A stretch of 64,000 nt of DNA from Adiantum capillus-veneris (taxonomy: Eukaryota > Streptophyta > Polypodiopsida > Polypodiales > Pteridaceae). Each line of letters opens with the position of its first letter. The stretch's first letter is position 1. The stretch is from assembly GCA_014529385.2 (NCBI GenBank), contig CM043947.1, forward strand, positions 126,974,891 through 127,038,890, written 5' to 3'. Under the pieces are notes generated by a model that was not told where the DNA came from, did not search any database, and saw only the letters and a program-made list of their open reading frames with translations. The position numbers were made by a program, and so were the translations under genes. Positions 10,060 through 19,549 of the stretch are shown in pieces.

Positions 10060-10275
10060 TCATCAAATCACAAAGGTTCTTCCTCATCATATATACTCGC
10101 CAGAGCCAAAACCATACTGACATACTGGTGGGTTTCTATACTTATTGGATGGAATCTCTACAAATTCCATCCTCCCAAGTTGTACACTTGGATGAAGTCC
10201 AGAGACAAAAGAGTCGAACCCAGGTCAGCTACAACAGAACGTAGCGCTTGAGCTAGCCAATCCGCGAGAGCCGGC
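10060..10275 (-). mobile_element. Candidate tRNA-derived SINE
   Basis: On the minus strand the 5' end (about 10273-10205) resembles a tRNA: a box-A-like TTGGCTAGCTCAAGCG (about 10263-10248) and a box-B-like GGGTTCGACTC at about 10222-10212, spaced as in a tRNA. A tRNA-unrelated body follows (TTGGGAGGATGGAATTTG, then ATGGTTTTGGCTCTGGCGAG near 10120-10100). The body end recurs in the same orientation at 10519-10545 (ATGGTTTTGGGTCTGGCGAG), so it is repetitive. No poly(A) or T-rich tail or target duplication could be fixed, so boundaries are approximate. Confidence 0.55.
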
Positions 10276-10703
10276 AGCTTGTTATGCGCGCTGCTCGTTT
10301 TTTATTAAAAAAGGAAGTTCATGCCATCTCATGTCGTGCTTGCGGCAATGCAGCCCGCCTCATCCAACTGCACGTGCATGGTGCGCAGAGGCTGCTACAA
10401 AGTTCAAACCACGCCGTCGAACTATCATCCGCCTTCTCTGCATAATTGTCGTCCGCTTTTGTCAAGCATCTCCCAAGATTCACATTTATAACGATTTTTC
10501 TGAAATCGTAGGCACATATATATTTACTCGCCAGACCCAAAACCATAACAATCGGGATCTATTTTGGCATATACCCCTAGCCTAGCCTGCTCATTTTCAA
10601 ATTTCTTACTACATTGCATTTCGTCTGTTGAATTTCGCGGTATTTCAACGGGAGGAAAACTGCTAGGCTATGCGCAGATCGGACATTCCAAAGAGGTACA
10701 CGA

Positions 10704-10706
10704 GCG

Positions 10707-10737
<31 letters not shown>

Positions 10738-10743
10738 GTGTGC

Positions 10744-10792
<49 letters not shown>
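10704..10792. repeat. Compound (CG)n(CA)n(TG)n(AG)n microsatellite
   Basis: An alternating purine-pyrimidine stretch covers about 10704-10760. The CA run followed by a TG run is an almost perfect inverted repeat around ACACGTGTG. A (GA)n tract completes it to 10792. The first part is a strong Z-DNA or cruciform candidate. Confidence 0.95.
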
Positions 10793-10797
<5 letters not shown>

Positions 10798-11890
10798 GAT
10801 TATTTCAGTGTCATGCGGTTATCTGTATGAAAGCAAGGCTTAATTAGCTGTTGCCGGAACTAAAGCTCTTGGCTTTGTTTTCTCTGTGCTTCATGTGGCC
10901 AGATGTATGGAATGCGGATAGCAGAGCTATTAGAGGCTTTACAGCGGCACGCCTATGCATAAGTGGTGTGAATGGTGTGCCTTGTTCTCTTTACATGCAC
11001 TCAATGTTAAAGAAACTTTGTAAGGGCGCTCGTGTCAGTCAAGAGACATCTCGGCAACACTTTGTGAGATCTCCCCATTTGGAAGCTCATTTTCTTTGGC
11101 ATTTACAATTCTGTCTATCTCTCATCGCAGGCCAAAGCATTAGTATGGCGCGATCTTGATGAGAAGCAAATCTCCACGATTTTGGAGGAATGTGATTCTT
11201 CCCAGAGCATAAAACAGTAAGATCTCTTCCCTTTTAGTTTGTTTCGCCACATTGATCTTTCATTGAACTTCATCATTCAACCCCCGTCTTTGAAAATTAG
11301 TACTGCAATCTTTGTCATTGCCTCCTTCCGCAACAATGTCAATTTGCCCATACTTGAGAGAGATCCAATGTTTACCTCGTGAAAGATGCAAAGATTGCAG
11401 TACGTTACAAAAAGGCGAGGAATTGTCATCCATTGTTGCAAGTAACATTTCAGTAGCATAGGCTCCTCCCATTGCAACATTTTGTCAATATCAACATCTA
11501 AAGATGCACACAGATGGCTCAAAACAGTGGCGACCGGTGCTCACACCTTCTCCATTTCTGGGCAACTGCCTCCTTACTCTTGGATCCGAATCCAATGTAG
11601 GAGTGTGCAGCGGAAGAGAGAGATGATGGCCAGAGAGAGAGAGAGAGGGGGGGGGGGGAGGCTAGCAAGCGTGATAACTCAAGATGGAAGATTCTGCGAA
11701 ATAAAAGGATAAGGTCGGGCAAATATCTATGTGAGGATTAGTGGTGCTAATCTTCTATTTAAGACTTAAAACTTCATACTTAAGATCAAACTGACACTCA
11801 AGAGATTGAATGTGTGTTTGATTGATTGAGAGAACTGAGTACAATAGGCTCCCTATATAAGAGATGAAGAGACACAAATAAAAAGACACG
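10793..11890. other. No gene recognised
   Basis: Only short ORFs without recognisable domains. It contains a G-run at 11647-11658 after a short (GA)n tract. Confidence 0.5.
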
Positions 11891-12046
11891 TCTCATGGTG
11901 AAGAGACGCGACTTTAGACGTAAAGACATCCTTTCGACGAAGAGTCGCAACCGTAGATCAAAGGGGTGTGACCAGTCGTCGAAGGAGTGTGGCTTTTGGC
12001 GAAGAGGCATGTCTCTTCGAGCGAAAGGTCGTGACCATCCAAGCAT
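11890..12046. repeat. Degenerate GAAGAG-rich minisatellite
   Basis: Loosely repeated ~25-bp words of the form GAAGAGnCGCGACT or CGAAAGGTCGTGACC recur (GAAGAGACGCGACT, GAAGAGTCGCAACC, GGTGTGACCAGTCG, AGGTCGTGACC). The period is irregular. It lies inside what may be the 3' LTR of the neighbouring gypsy relic. Confidence 0.5.
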
Positions 12047-12048
12047 AG

Positions 12049-12105
12049 GGGTCCTCTTTGGCATGGCACTTTGCGCATCTGTAACTAGGAGTAAATGGAA
12101 TACTG
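12049..12105. repeat. 57-bp direct repeat, copy 1
   Basis: GTCCTCTTTGGCATGGCACT through GGAATACTGTA matches 14508-14564 with few differences in direct orientation. The two copies bracket the gag relic at 12203-13850, so they may be all that is recognisable of an LTR pair. Confidence 0.7.
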
Positions 12106-12202
12106 TATCCCATGTCATTGCATTGTTCAAAGACTTTTTAGAGGAATCTGGCATAATCAGGTTGACTGCGACAAGAGATTGATCTTCAAAATCCTTCATT
12201 GA

Positions 12203-13850
12203 TGTAAGACTTCTGGTTCAAAGTCTTCCAATAATTGTGAAAATTTCTCAAGGCATTCTTCGAAGGGGTTAACTTCATCTTTGCTAATCACTGGAGAGGA
12301 TTTTAGATTGAGACTGCAATCATCTTCCAATAATGAATCTCAAAATTCTTCAGAATCATCTTCAGAAACTGCCACTTTATGACTTGCAATTGGCATATTA
12401 TCATCCAGCAAAGAATCAAAGAAATCATAATCATCCTTTGACTTAGAATCTGCAGCTATGTCCTTATCTTTGTCTGGTAACGAAGTATGACTTGGAAAAT
12501 CTTCTTGCTTGAAATCATCTTTGTCTTCATCAATTGGTTCGGGAGAAGTTAATGAACTAAAAAATTCATCAAATTATAATTTCTATATCCGCATCGGAAA
12601 TTATAACTGTTTCATAATCCATTGTATCATATCGTTTGATTTATATACGTGAGACTTGAATCACTCGTTGCTGGTTGTTCAGAATTTGATGATGTTTCTG
12701 CGTTGGAATTTCTTTTTAAATTAGTTGGATTTGGTCTCTTTGGAGATTGATACCATCTATGGTCACCATTGCAAATTGTACATAATCCATCCTTCGTTTA
12801 AGTCGAAGAAACATTTGACGAAGAGCCTTGCTGATTATTGGAACACTGATCTTGAGAAAAATCATGTCCTTTATCACGATCAAGTGGAGCATTTGAAGAA
12901 GATCTGCTTTGAGATTATCGATCTTGAGAATAGAACCTTGAAGTTGAATAAGGTGTTGTGGCTTGCTGTTTGAACTGAGACTGATGCTGCTGACTTTGGC
13001 TATAGCTTTCTCTGCGATCGCATTGTGAAAAGCGAGCGCTATTTGAAGAACTCTCACTAGGGAAAAAATTCTGTGTAGGGCACCGATTATTGCCAAGACG
13101 CTCCACATAGGTAATTGTGGTATCTAAGGTGGTAGGGTTGTATTTGTGCACATCCTCCTTCAGGGTAGGTTCAAGCCCGTCGATGAAACTGTGTAGTTTA
13201 TCAGAGGGGTTGAGATTCTCTATCTCCAGAGTTAATTTCTGAAACTTTGTAATGTACGCGGCCAAGGAACCTGTCTGGCTCAGGCGGCGAAGAGAGGACC
13301 GGGCATGAAAATCCACATTGGCAGGTTCGAATGCCTTATGAATAGCGCGCCGGAATTTGTCCCAAGGTGTGTATTTACCGTCCGTTGCCACCAAAGAAAT
13401 ATTGTGTCCTTGAGCAGAGAACTAGCAAGTACTAACCTTTTTGCTCTCTATTAAGTTCGTGTTGGACAAGTAGACCTCCATTTTGAATAGCCATTGGTCC
13501 AGTACGCGCTTGTCGCGGCGACCATTATATAGCTCAAGTAGTTTAACATCCAGTTTCTTCTTTTGTGTAGCATTAAAAACTTTATAAAGTAATTGAAGTT
13601 TACGATTGTCTACCTCATCAGTTGGATTTGGTTCGTTTTGTTCGTCCACAGAAACTTCAGAAGAAGGTGGTGGAGAAGCAGTATTAGTCGTTCGAGAAGT
13701 CGTAGGACGACTCCGAGAAGTGTTTTGCATCTGCATCTGATCCAAGCGAGTGTGAAGTGATACGAGGCTTGTGGAAAGTGTGGCCATTTGCTCCTTGATA
13801 AGAGTAAGGGCGTCTTCAGATTGACCTTCTCCATCCTGGGAAGTCGGCAT
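12203..13850 (-). pseudogene. Ty3/gypsy-type gag relic (element G2)
   Basis: The minus-strand frame starts MPTSQDGEGQSEDAL at 13850, with a coiled-coil-like stretch (LIKEQMATLSTSLVSLHTRLDQ) and DQWLFKMEVYLSN. After a gap near 13400 it continues with the Retrotrans_gag core (WDKFRRAIHKAFEPAN, LRRLSQTGSLAAYITKFQKL, KLHSFIDGLEP). Near 12775 a short knuckle-like CTICNGDH follows in another frame. Down to a stop at 12203 lies a very acidic tail (DDYDFFDSLLDDN, DEVNPFEECLEKF) with one in-frame TGA near 12340. About 40 residues of the gag core between KKVSTC and the W-D-K-F motif appear deleted. No protease, RT or integrase is present, so this is a gag-only or truncated element. Confidence 0.75.
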
Positions 13851-14507
13851 GGTTATGCCTCAAAGAAACTCGAACATGTGAAGGATTGCCACGAGTACTC
13901 GGGGAGCAGGAACGGCATCTGGCGGCTCCGGTGTATCGGGAATTAAGATTACTTCGGGTTCTTGCAGAACCTCTTCGGGAATCTCGTCTATATACGAGAG
14001 AAATGGGACCGGAACATGGAAGTCGTCGCCGGCTATGTTGGCAAAAAGTCTCGCGCGCACAAAGTGGGAGAGAGGGTGATGCTGGCAGTAAATGATTGCT
14101 AGAATTCATTTTGACGTAAATTTATTTGGGGGTTTTAATTGATCAAGTGAGCGAGTTCACATGGGATGTAAAACAAGGGGTTCGTTGGCCGGTCACTTAA
14201 AATGTACCAAAAGTGGATTTGATATGTAATTCAGCGTTGCTGAGGTTTGACGTAAAATAAAGAAAAGGACCAACGAAGAGTTACTCCAGCGATTTCAATT
14301 TGCCAGCACAAATGTGCAATTCAGCGATTTGAAAGTTGTGCGAAGGGGTTGTCTGTGGAAGGGGTGCGAGCACACGAGTGCGCAGGAGTGCAATAGGATG
14401 AAGGGGTATGCAGTGTTCGTAGGGTACGCCACGCAGACACATCTGTGTTCCGGCTTTATTTATGTAATTGGAACAGAAAAGATTAAGTTACCTCATGCTT
14501 GCCGTTG

Positions 14508-14564
14508 GTCCTCCTTGGCATGGCACTTTGCGTATCTGCAACTAGGAGTAGATGGAATACTGTA
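14508..14564. repeat. 57-bp direct repeat, copy 2
   Basis: Partner of 12049-12105. Similarity stops sharply on both sides. Confidence 0.7.
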
Positions 14565-14589
14565 ACCTAGTCACAATCATGACAATCTA

Positions 14590-14780
14590 TGTCAAATACC
14601 ACGACCAGAAATAAAATTTCATCCTAAAAATGGAAAAAAGGCCAAAACATGCTTGACATGGGCAAGGTATAGGGCAAATATCTTTGTCAAATACCGCAAA
14701 AAAATAAAACTTTCATCCTAAAAATGGAAAAATGGCCAAAACACTCTTGACATAGGCAAGATACAAGTGCAAACCCTAAG
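14590..14780. repeat. 95-bp tandem duplication
   Basis: TGTCAAATACC starts at 14590 and again at 14685. Each is followed by AAATAAAA(C)TTTCATCCTAAAAATGG and GGCCAAAACA..CTTGACAT. The two units are diverged by substitutions and small indels. Confidence 0.85.
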
Positions 14781-14984
14781 TGTGTCTAAGAACCTAATCT
14801 GGTAGGTATATGGGTGGCTAACCACGTGCGTGAAAAGATTGTAGTACTGCAGAGACCAGAGATTTGCGAAACACCTGAAGGATTACCTGATTAATGAGAT
14901 TCACCCGAGATGGCGTGAGGCCATTGATTCTCCTCTCAGGTTGGGAAGAATGCTGAAAAGATAGATGAGTGTAGAAAAGCGGAA

Positions 14985-15410
14985 ACTATATTCGTAGAAA
15001 GAGCTGGACAGAGCTCTTGAAAAGAAGATGAACCAAATAATGAAAGGCTTGAAGCACTCTCGGAAGAAGAGGAAATCGGTGGATTTCCCCGGTTATCTGA
15101 GCCGAAAGTCGAGTTTTGAGGTGGCAAGCAGATCCAAGAAGCGAGCTTGTTTCGAGGATGACTGAGATTTTTTTTCGTCTTCAAACAATTTGTCGTCCTC
15201 TAGTGCTAGTGAGGATGAGAAAAGGCAGAAGAAAAGGAGAAAAAGCAAGAAAAGTAGATTTCTATCCCACTCAGCAAGGCAAGAGTCTTCTAGTGAAGAG
15301 AACGAATCAGGGGAATGAGGGGAACCAGATGCAAGTTCATTAGAGGATTCTGGAGAAGAAAGGGGATCAGATGATAGTGCGTCTCGGGGTTTCGATTGAG
15401 ACTGACGTGC
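14985..15410 (+). pseudogene. Gypsy gag N-terminal relic
   Basis: The plus strand reads KHSRKKRKSVDFPGYLSRKSSFEVASRSKKRACFE, then a Ser-rich and Lys/Arg-rich stretch (SSSSASEDEKRQKKRRKSKK) broken by stops. The minus-strand gag at 32.1-32.9 kb has the same order (KGTDYPGYLDSQSSFATARKQKKQVHFEG, then poly-Ser and KGKKRSKK). This is therefore a decayed relative of the gypsy gag family found three more times in the window. Confidence 0.65.
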
Positions 15411-15668
15411 CAATGGACAGGGGAGGCTAGCGAGGCTACCCACAGGTCCCAGGGCACAAGGAAAGAAAGAAAAGGGAATTAGCTAGTAGATCAGAGAATT
15501 CCCCATATCCAGATTGAGGTGCCAGGACAAAGAGGCCAGAAGAGCTACCAACAGGTAAAAGGACACAAGAAAAGAGCAGAAAGGTAAACTAGGACCGCAA
15601 GGTTGGTGGCGGAAGAGAACTGTTGTCCGGCAAGCAGACCCCAAGGCTTAAAGCACCAACCTTGGTCC

Positions 15669-16065
15669 TGCTAGACTTACACCACTCTGCTGCTTCACAG
15701 GTCTAGGCATGCATGTGCCATGTACGACTAGTGTGCCTCCGGGCTGGCACCCTTTGCATATGCATATAGGCTGCATTGTCCGGCCGCCCACTTTTGGGCC
15801 CGGCCGCCTTACCTTGTCTGGCCCCCCGAGTTTTGGGCCGGCCGCCAACCTTTGTCTTGGCACCCTTATATATCTTTTTCTTGTTGGGTCCTGAGGCATC
15901 CTTCTGGCATGCTTGACCTCCCCCTTGGGCACCTATATATGGGGCCAGGGGGGTAGTCACTTCACTGTCTGATACAGTTGTTGTATTACATGTCTTGTGG
16001 TTGATGGTGGTCATGGGGGGCTGATTAGCCCCCTCCTCTCACATCTAGCGTTTTGTCTTCTCTCT
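15669..16065 (+). repeat. N1 5' LTR, left part
   Basis: Matches 18758-19150. It contains (C)CGGCCGCC-rich words and CACCTATATATGGGGCC (TATA box) near 15930. It ends in a short CT run where a LINE tail begins. The remaining LTR end is at 16520-16567. Confidence 0.85.
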
Positions 16066-16519
16066 CTGAGTACCACAGAGTCAGAGGGGACACCACCACC
16101 AGAGAGCTCAGTTCCCACCCATACACACATCAGCGGTACTCTCATTGATCGAGCTATAGAGTTAGGGAGATCGAGACGACCGCGACTGAGGAGGGGAGCC
16201 ACGCAGCACCGGCGGAGATTGCGGCAGAGGATCCACAGGATTCTAGCACGACACCCAGAATGTCGATCGGGATAGGCTTCATGCTACTGCTATATTGTAT
16301 CATGGTGACACTTATCCCCACTTTGTACCTTTATGGCATGATACCATTGCTCAGCCTACCAGCCACCCATAGGAGTCGGTAGCACTCCTATCAGTTCTTT
16401 GTTTGTAGTTTTCTTGTTTGTACCCAGACTTGGTACTAGACTCATCAGTGTAATTAGTTGGTCTCATAGGTCATTTTGGCCTCTTGTAGACGTTAATATA
16501 TCATTTCATTTCATTTCAT
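16066..16519 (+). mobile_element. LINE family 1, 3'-end fragment inserted in N1 LTR
   Basis: It matches the 3' end of the LINE at 21490-21915. The shared coding words are AGAGAGCTC..., CGAGACGACCGCGACTGAGGAGG and CAGAGGAT(C/T)C. The shared tail is GACGTTAATATA(T/A)CATTTCATTT. It interrupts the (CT)n tract of the N1 LTR, as expected for a severely 5'-truncated LINE copy that jumped into a CT microsatellite. Confidence 0.8.
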
Positions 16520-16567
16520 TTCTCTCTCTCTCTCTCTCTCTCTCTTCCGCACACGTGCACTCTCACA
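16520..16567 (+). repeat. N1 5' LTR, right end
   Basis: A (CT)n run, then TTCCGCACACGTGCACTCTCACA, matching the end of the 3' LTR (CTTCCGTGCACACGTGCACTCTTACA). Confidence 0.85.
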
Positions 16568-16580
16568 TGGTATCAACAGC
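16568..16580 (+). other. N1 primer-binding site
   Basis: TGGTATCAACAGC immediately after the LTR. The TGGTATCA core fits priming by plant initiator tRNA-Met. Confidence 0.75.
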
Positions 16581-16609
16581 TTCAGGCTCTCCATGGTCCG
16601 GGCGCTTCT

Positions 16610-16930
16610 TCCGCATTAGGTACTCCTCTCAAGATCAGATCAGCCAGCGTTTTTCTGCAGATCAGCCAGCGTTTTCTGCAGATCTGCTAGCGTTTTACAA
16701 AAGCCAGGCTAGCAATGGAACTTGGAGAGTTTTCATTGCGGAGGACCTTCTCCACCTGCGTTTTTTGGTTGTACACTTGGCGATCACTTCCTGGCTGCCA
16801 GCACTACACTTTTGGGACATTTCTGTCGCCGGAAAACCCTTTGCTCCACCTGCGTTTTCAGCCAGATCTGCGTTTTTAGACAGCCAGATCTGTGTTTGTA
16901 GGACAACAGGGCAGCGTTTTTTTGCAAGAG
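16610..16930. repeat. Degenerate CAGCGTTTT repeat in N1 leader
   Basis: The word CAGATC(A)GCCAGCGTTTTTCTG recurs in full or in part about seven times (16634, 16660, 16684 and later CTGCGTTTT variants). The reverse complement AAAACGCT is similarly repeated at 54.30-54.51 kb. Confidence 0.6.
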
Positions 16931-17125
16931 GAGGGCAGCGCTGCCCTTGGGCCACTGGATCTTGCCTCCTACACGGCTCGGCATCCGTTGCTTTGCTGGC
17001 GAGACTCCTCTGATTCTACTTCAGAATTCAGCCATAAACACTTGCTGTTTTCTCTATTTTTAGCCCTCCGACGGCTGTGCACACAGAGATAAACCCTCCC
17101 TACGCCATCTGCACCGCTCCGAACC

Positions 17126-17558
17126 ATGCCGGGAGCGTACGAGCACGCTGAAAATCGCTGGACAGCAGTGTTTTCATCACCTCGCAATTGCGTTTTTGAG
17201 TGGACAGCAGCCTCTTGGCTTGTGTTTTTCATAGAGGATGAAGTTACCTTCTGCCAAGACACCATCCGGTGGTGGTCAATGCGGTCTCTCAGTGACTGTT
17301 GCAGTACACGATATCTTCGACATTGGCTTGATCATCAACGGGCGTACGATCCTTGGGAGATCCATTCATTCCGGCCATCATTCGACGGTTGCACACTCTA
17401 GAGGGGGTGGTGACTTGTGGTTTGCTATAGACAGTGGACACACCTATGCACTCATCAGAGGAATTCACACGAGATATGGCCATGCTCATGGCATATGGGA
17501 TTCTAACATTCTCGGAGACGACACCACCATCTTGGGTGGAGAGACACTTACCACTTGA
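17126..17558 (+). CDS. N1 internal open frames of unknown function
   Basis: Two overlapping plus frames stay open and both are preserved in the inverted N1 copy. One (from 17238) reads MKLPSAKTPSGGGQCGLSVT with VAVHDIFDIGLIINGRTILG. The copy has MKLPPARTPTDGGPCGLLVT and VAVHGIFDIGLII (59201 downward). The other (from 17126) holds VFSSPRNCVFEWTAASW and RWWSMRSLS.CCSTRYLRH, also kept at 59277-58990. Because both frames survive, nucleotide similarity alone could explain it. No known domain is recognised. A captured host exon, a relic of gag, or non-coding sequence are all possible. Confidence 0.3.
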
Positions 17559-18748
17559 TCTCAATACGTCAGATCACTTGCTTACAGAGGAGTATCTACA
17601 TAGACTTAGGGAGAGATCTTGGATCTCTTCTTGAACAGGTTCATTGCTTGGATCTACAGATTGGAGTGGGACTTCAGTGCTTTGGACTCTCTTGGAGAGT
17701 TTACCTGCAAGATGTGGGAGATCAGGCATTATTATGCGACTACATCCGGAGTCACCGGAGCTTGGCTTGGATGGTAGTGCAGTTGCTCTTTTACACTCCT
17801 GATGATACTACCTTCAAAGTTGCTTACACTCGCCCTCGGTAACCTTCCAGTAGACTTATTCCCTGATTGGGCAGTAGGCCACTCCCAGCTCATTCACATT
17901 GAGAGCCACACCGAGATGCAGTTTGGTGGCGTTGGCGTGGATTCTATTTTGGTTGACACCGGAGGATTGGAGGCAGGAGATACAAGCAAGACAACGCAGA
18001 CAAATTGGCCTAGCCTTTCCCCTCTCAGAGGTTATTTACAGTGCAGACTGTTTAATCTGGCTTCCCTTCTTCATACAAGATGATTACAACGTAGACAGCT
18101 TAGTCTGACCACACCTCTTCTCAGAGGCCCTTCACAACGCAGGCTGTTGAGTCTGGCTTTCCCCTCATCTTGAATTACCCTACCTATTGACAAGACGCCA
18201 TCCAGTGGTGGTCCGTGCGGTCTACCGGTGACTGTTGTAGCTTATGGTAGCTTCTACAGTGCAGACTATTTAGTCTGACTTTCCTTGTTTCGAAGGATAT
18301 TCACGGCGCAGATTGCTACATCTGGCCTTCCTGGAGTTTTTCACAGCTTAGCCACTTGGTCACATTGGGTTATAGGTTCATGCATTGACAGGCGTCCGGT
18401 CATTCTCATTTCTTAGGCTTCCCCATTTTCTCCAGACAGTTTGACTACAAACACCACAAATCCTATTGGGCAAGACACTTGCAGGTCTATTGACACTTCT
18501 TTCACTACAAGGAGTTGTTTTCACACAGTTCGGGATCTTCACACAGTATCTTCACACTGCATCGGCGGAGTACAACAATTTAGTACACTACTTGTGACGA
18601 CACTTTACCATGGAGATTCCTTGGAGGTTCGGACACCCCAAACTGCTGCTACACTCATGGAGTATTCTTGAGTGGACATTGCAGCAGACATCTTTATCAT
18701 TTGCCTCACATCTTCGGCTTCATGTGGTTTGTTCAGCATCAGGGTGCT
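17555..18748 (+). other. N1 internal domain, remainder
   Basis: Shorter frames continue (LDTSDHLLTEEHLHRLRER-like and DSLGEFTxxMxEIxHxYATT), again partly shared with the inverted copy. Repeated modules of the type CAGACT(G/A)TTTAGTCTGxCTT(T)CC occur at about 18045, 18090, 18145 and 18265, with nearby CTCTCAGAGG words. No recognisable protein. Confidence 0.5.
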
Positions 18749-18757
18749 GAGAGGGGG
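18749..18757 (+). other. N1 polypurine tract
   Basis: GAGAGGGGG directly before the TGTTAG start of the 3' LTR. Confidence 0.85.
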
Positions 18758-19136
18758 TGTTAGACTTACACCACTCTGCTGCTTCACAGGTCTAGGGCAT
18801 GCATGTACGGCTAGTGTGCCTTCGGGCTGGCCACCCTTTGCACATGCATATAGGCTACACTGTCCGGCCACCCACTTCTGGGCCAGCCGCCTTACCTTGT
18901 TCGGCCGCCCAAGTTTTGGGCCGGCCGCCCACCTTTGTCCAGGTGCCCTCATATATCTTTTTCTTGCTAGGCCGTGAGGCATCCTTCTGGCATGCTCGAC
19001 CTCCCCCTTGGGCACCTATATATGGGGCCACGGGGCACTCACTTCACCGTCTGATATAGTTGTTGTATTACAGGTCTTGTGGTTGATGGTGGTCATGGGG
19101 ACTGATTAGTCCCCTCCTCTTACATCTAGCGTTTTG

Positions 19137-19189
<53 letters not shown>

Positions 19190-19218
19190 ATGCTTCCGTG
19201 CACACGTGCACTCTTACA
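18758..19218 (+). repeat. N1 3' LTR
   Basis: 461 bp from TGTTAGACTTACACC to CACTCTTACA. It carries a TATA box (CACCTATATATGGGGCC near 19012-19028) and a (CT)n run at 19140-19190. Confidence 0.88.
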
Positions 19219-19549
19219 TGCCCTAACAAGCTTGCCATCCCACGGGACATCCATCGCCCATAACCTACAAAGGAAGGCATCAAGACAAGAAATCCCAAAA
19301 GCTTCAAACTCGGGTATCAAAGAAGAAATTTAAGGAAGAAACAGATTCAAGATCTTCAAGAAAGCTTACAATGCATTCAAGGCTTTTCAACAAGCGTTTA
19401 AAAGCTCCGCAAGCATTCATCAAGGCCACTCAAAGGCATCTTCAAGGCTTCAAATTTTTCAAAGCAGAGCAAAAATCTCTATAGTGAGGAGGGGCTTCAC
19501 CGCCGGTAAAGAGGAGCTTCACAAAAGGGAATTCTCTCTCTCTCTCTCC
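19219..19549. other. No gene recognised
   Basis: A TCAAGG/CTTCAA-rich unique stretch between N1 and the LINE. It ends in a short CT tract (19531-19548), which is the LINE truncation point. Confidence 0.5.

Larger units (their letters stand above)
15669..19218 (+). mobile_element. N1: complete non-autonomous LTR retrotransposon
   Basis: The two LTRs (15669-16567, interrupted by a LINE tail, and 18758-19218) share the whole run from TGTTAGACTTACACC to GCACTCTTACA with scattered substitutions. A primer-binding site (TGGTATCAACAGC, 16568) directly follows the 5' LTR. A polypurine tract (GAGAGGGGG, 18749-18757) directly precedes the 3' LTR. The internal domain of about 2.2 kb encodes no gag, protease, RT or integrase, so it must be mobilised in trans. 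No target-site duplication is clear. A second, partial, inverted copy of the internal domain is at 58047-59245. Confidence 0.85.

Noticed and set aside
10205-10275. A functional tRNA gene
   Set aside because: The A- and B-box resemblance is present but arms do not form a convincing acceptor stem and the body continues without a Pol III terminator at the expected place, so a SINE head is the better reading.
14590-14780. CRISPR array or satellite
   Set aside because: Only two diverged units with no spacer structure. The window is eukaryotic, so CRISPR is not expected. Other tandem duplications at 48.2 and 48.7 kb are likewise only two units.
15648-16014. Overlapping Pro/Gly-rich ORFs on both strands in the N1 LTRs (also 18605-19059)
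   Set aside because: Mirror-image ORFs from GC-rich CCGGCCGCC words in an LTR. No start context or domain.
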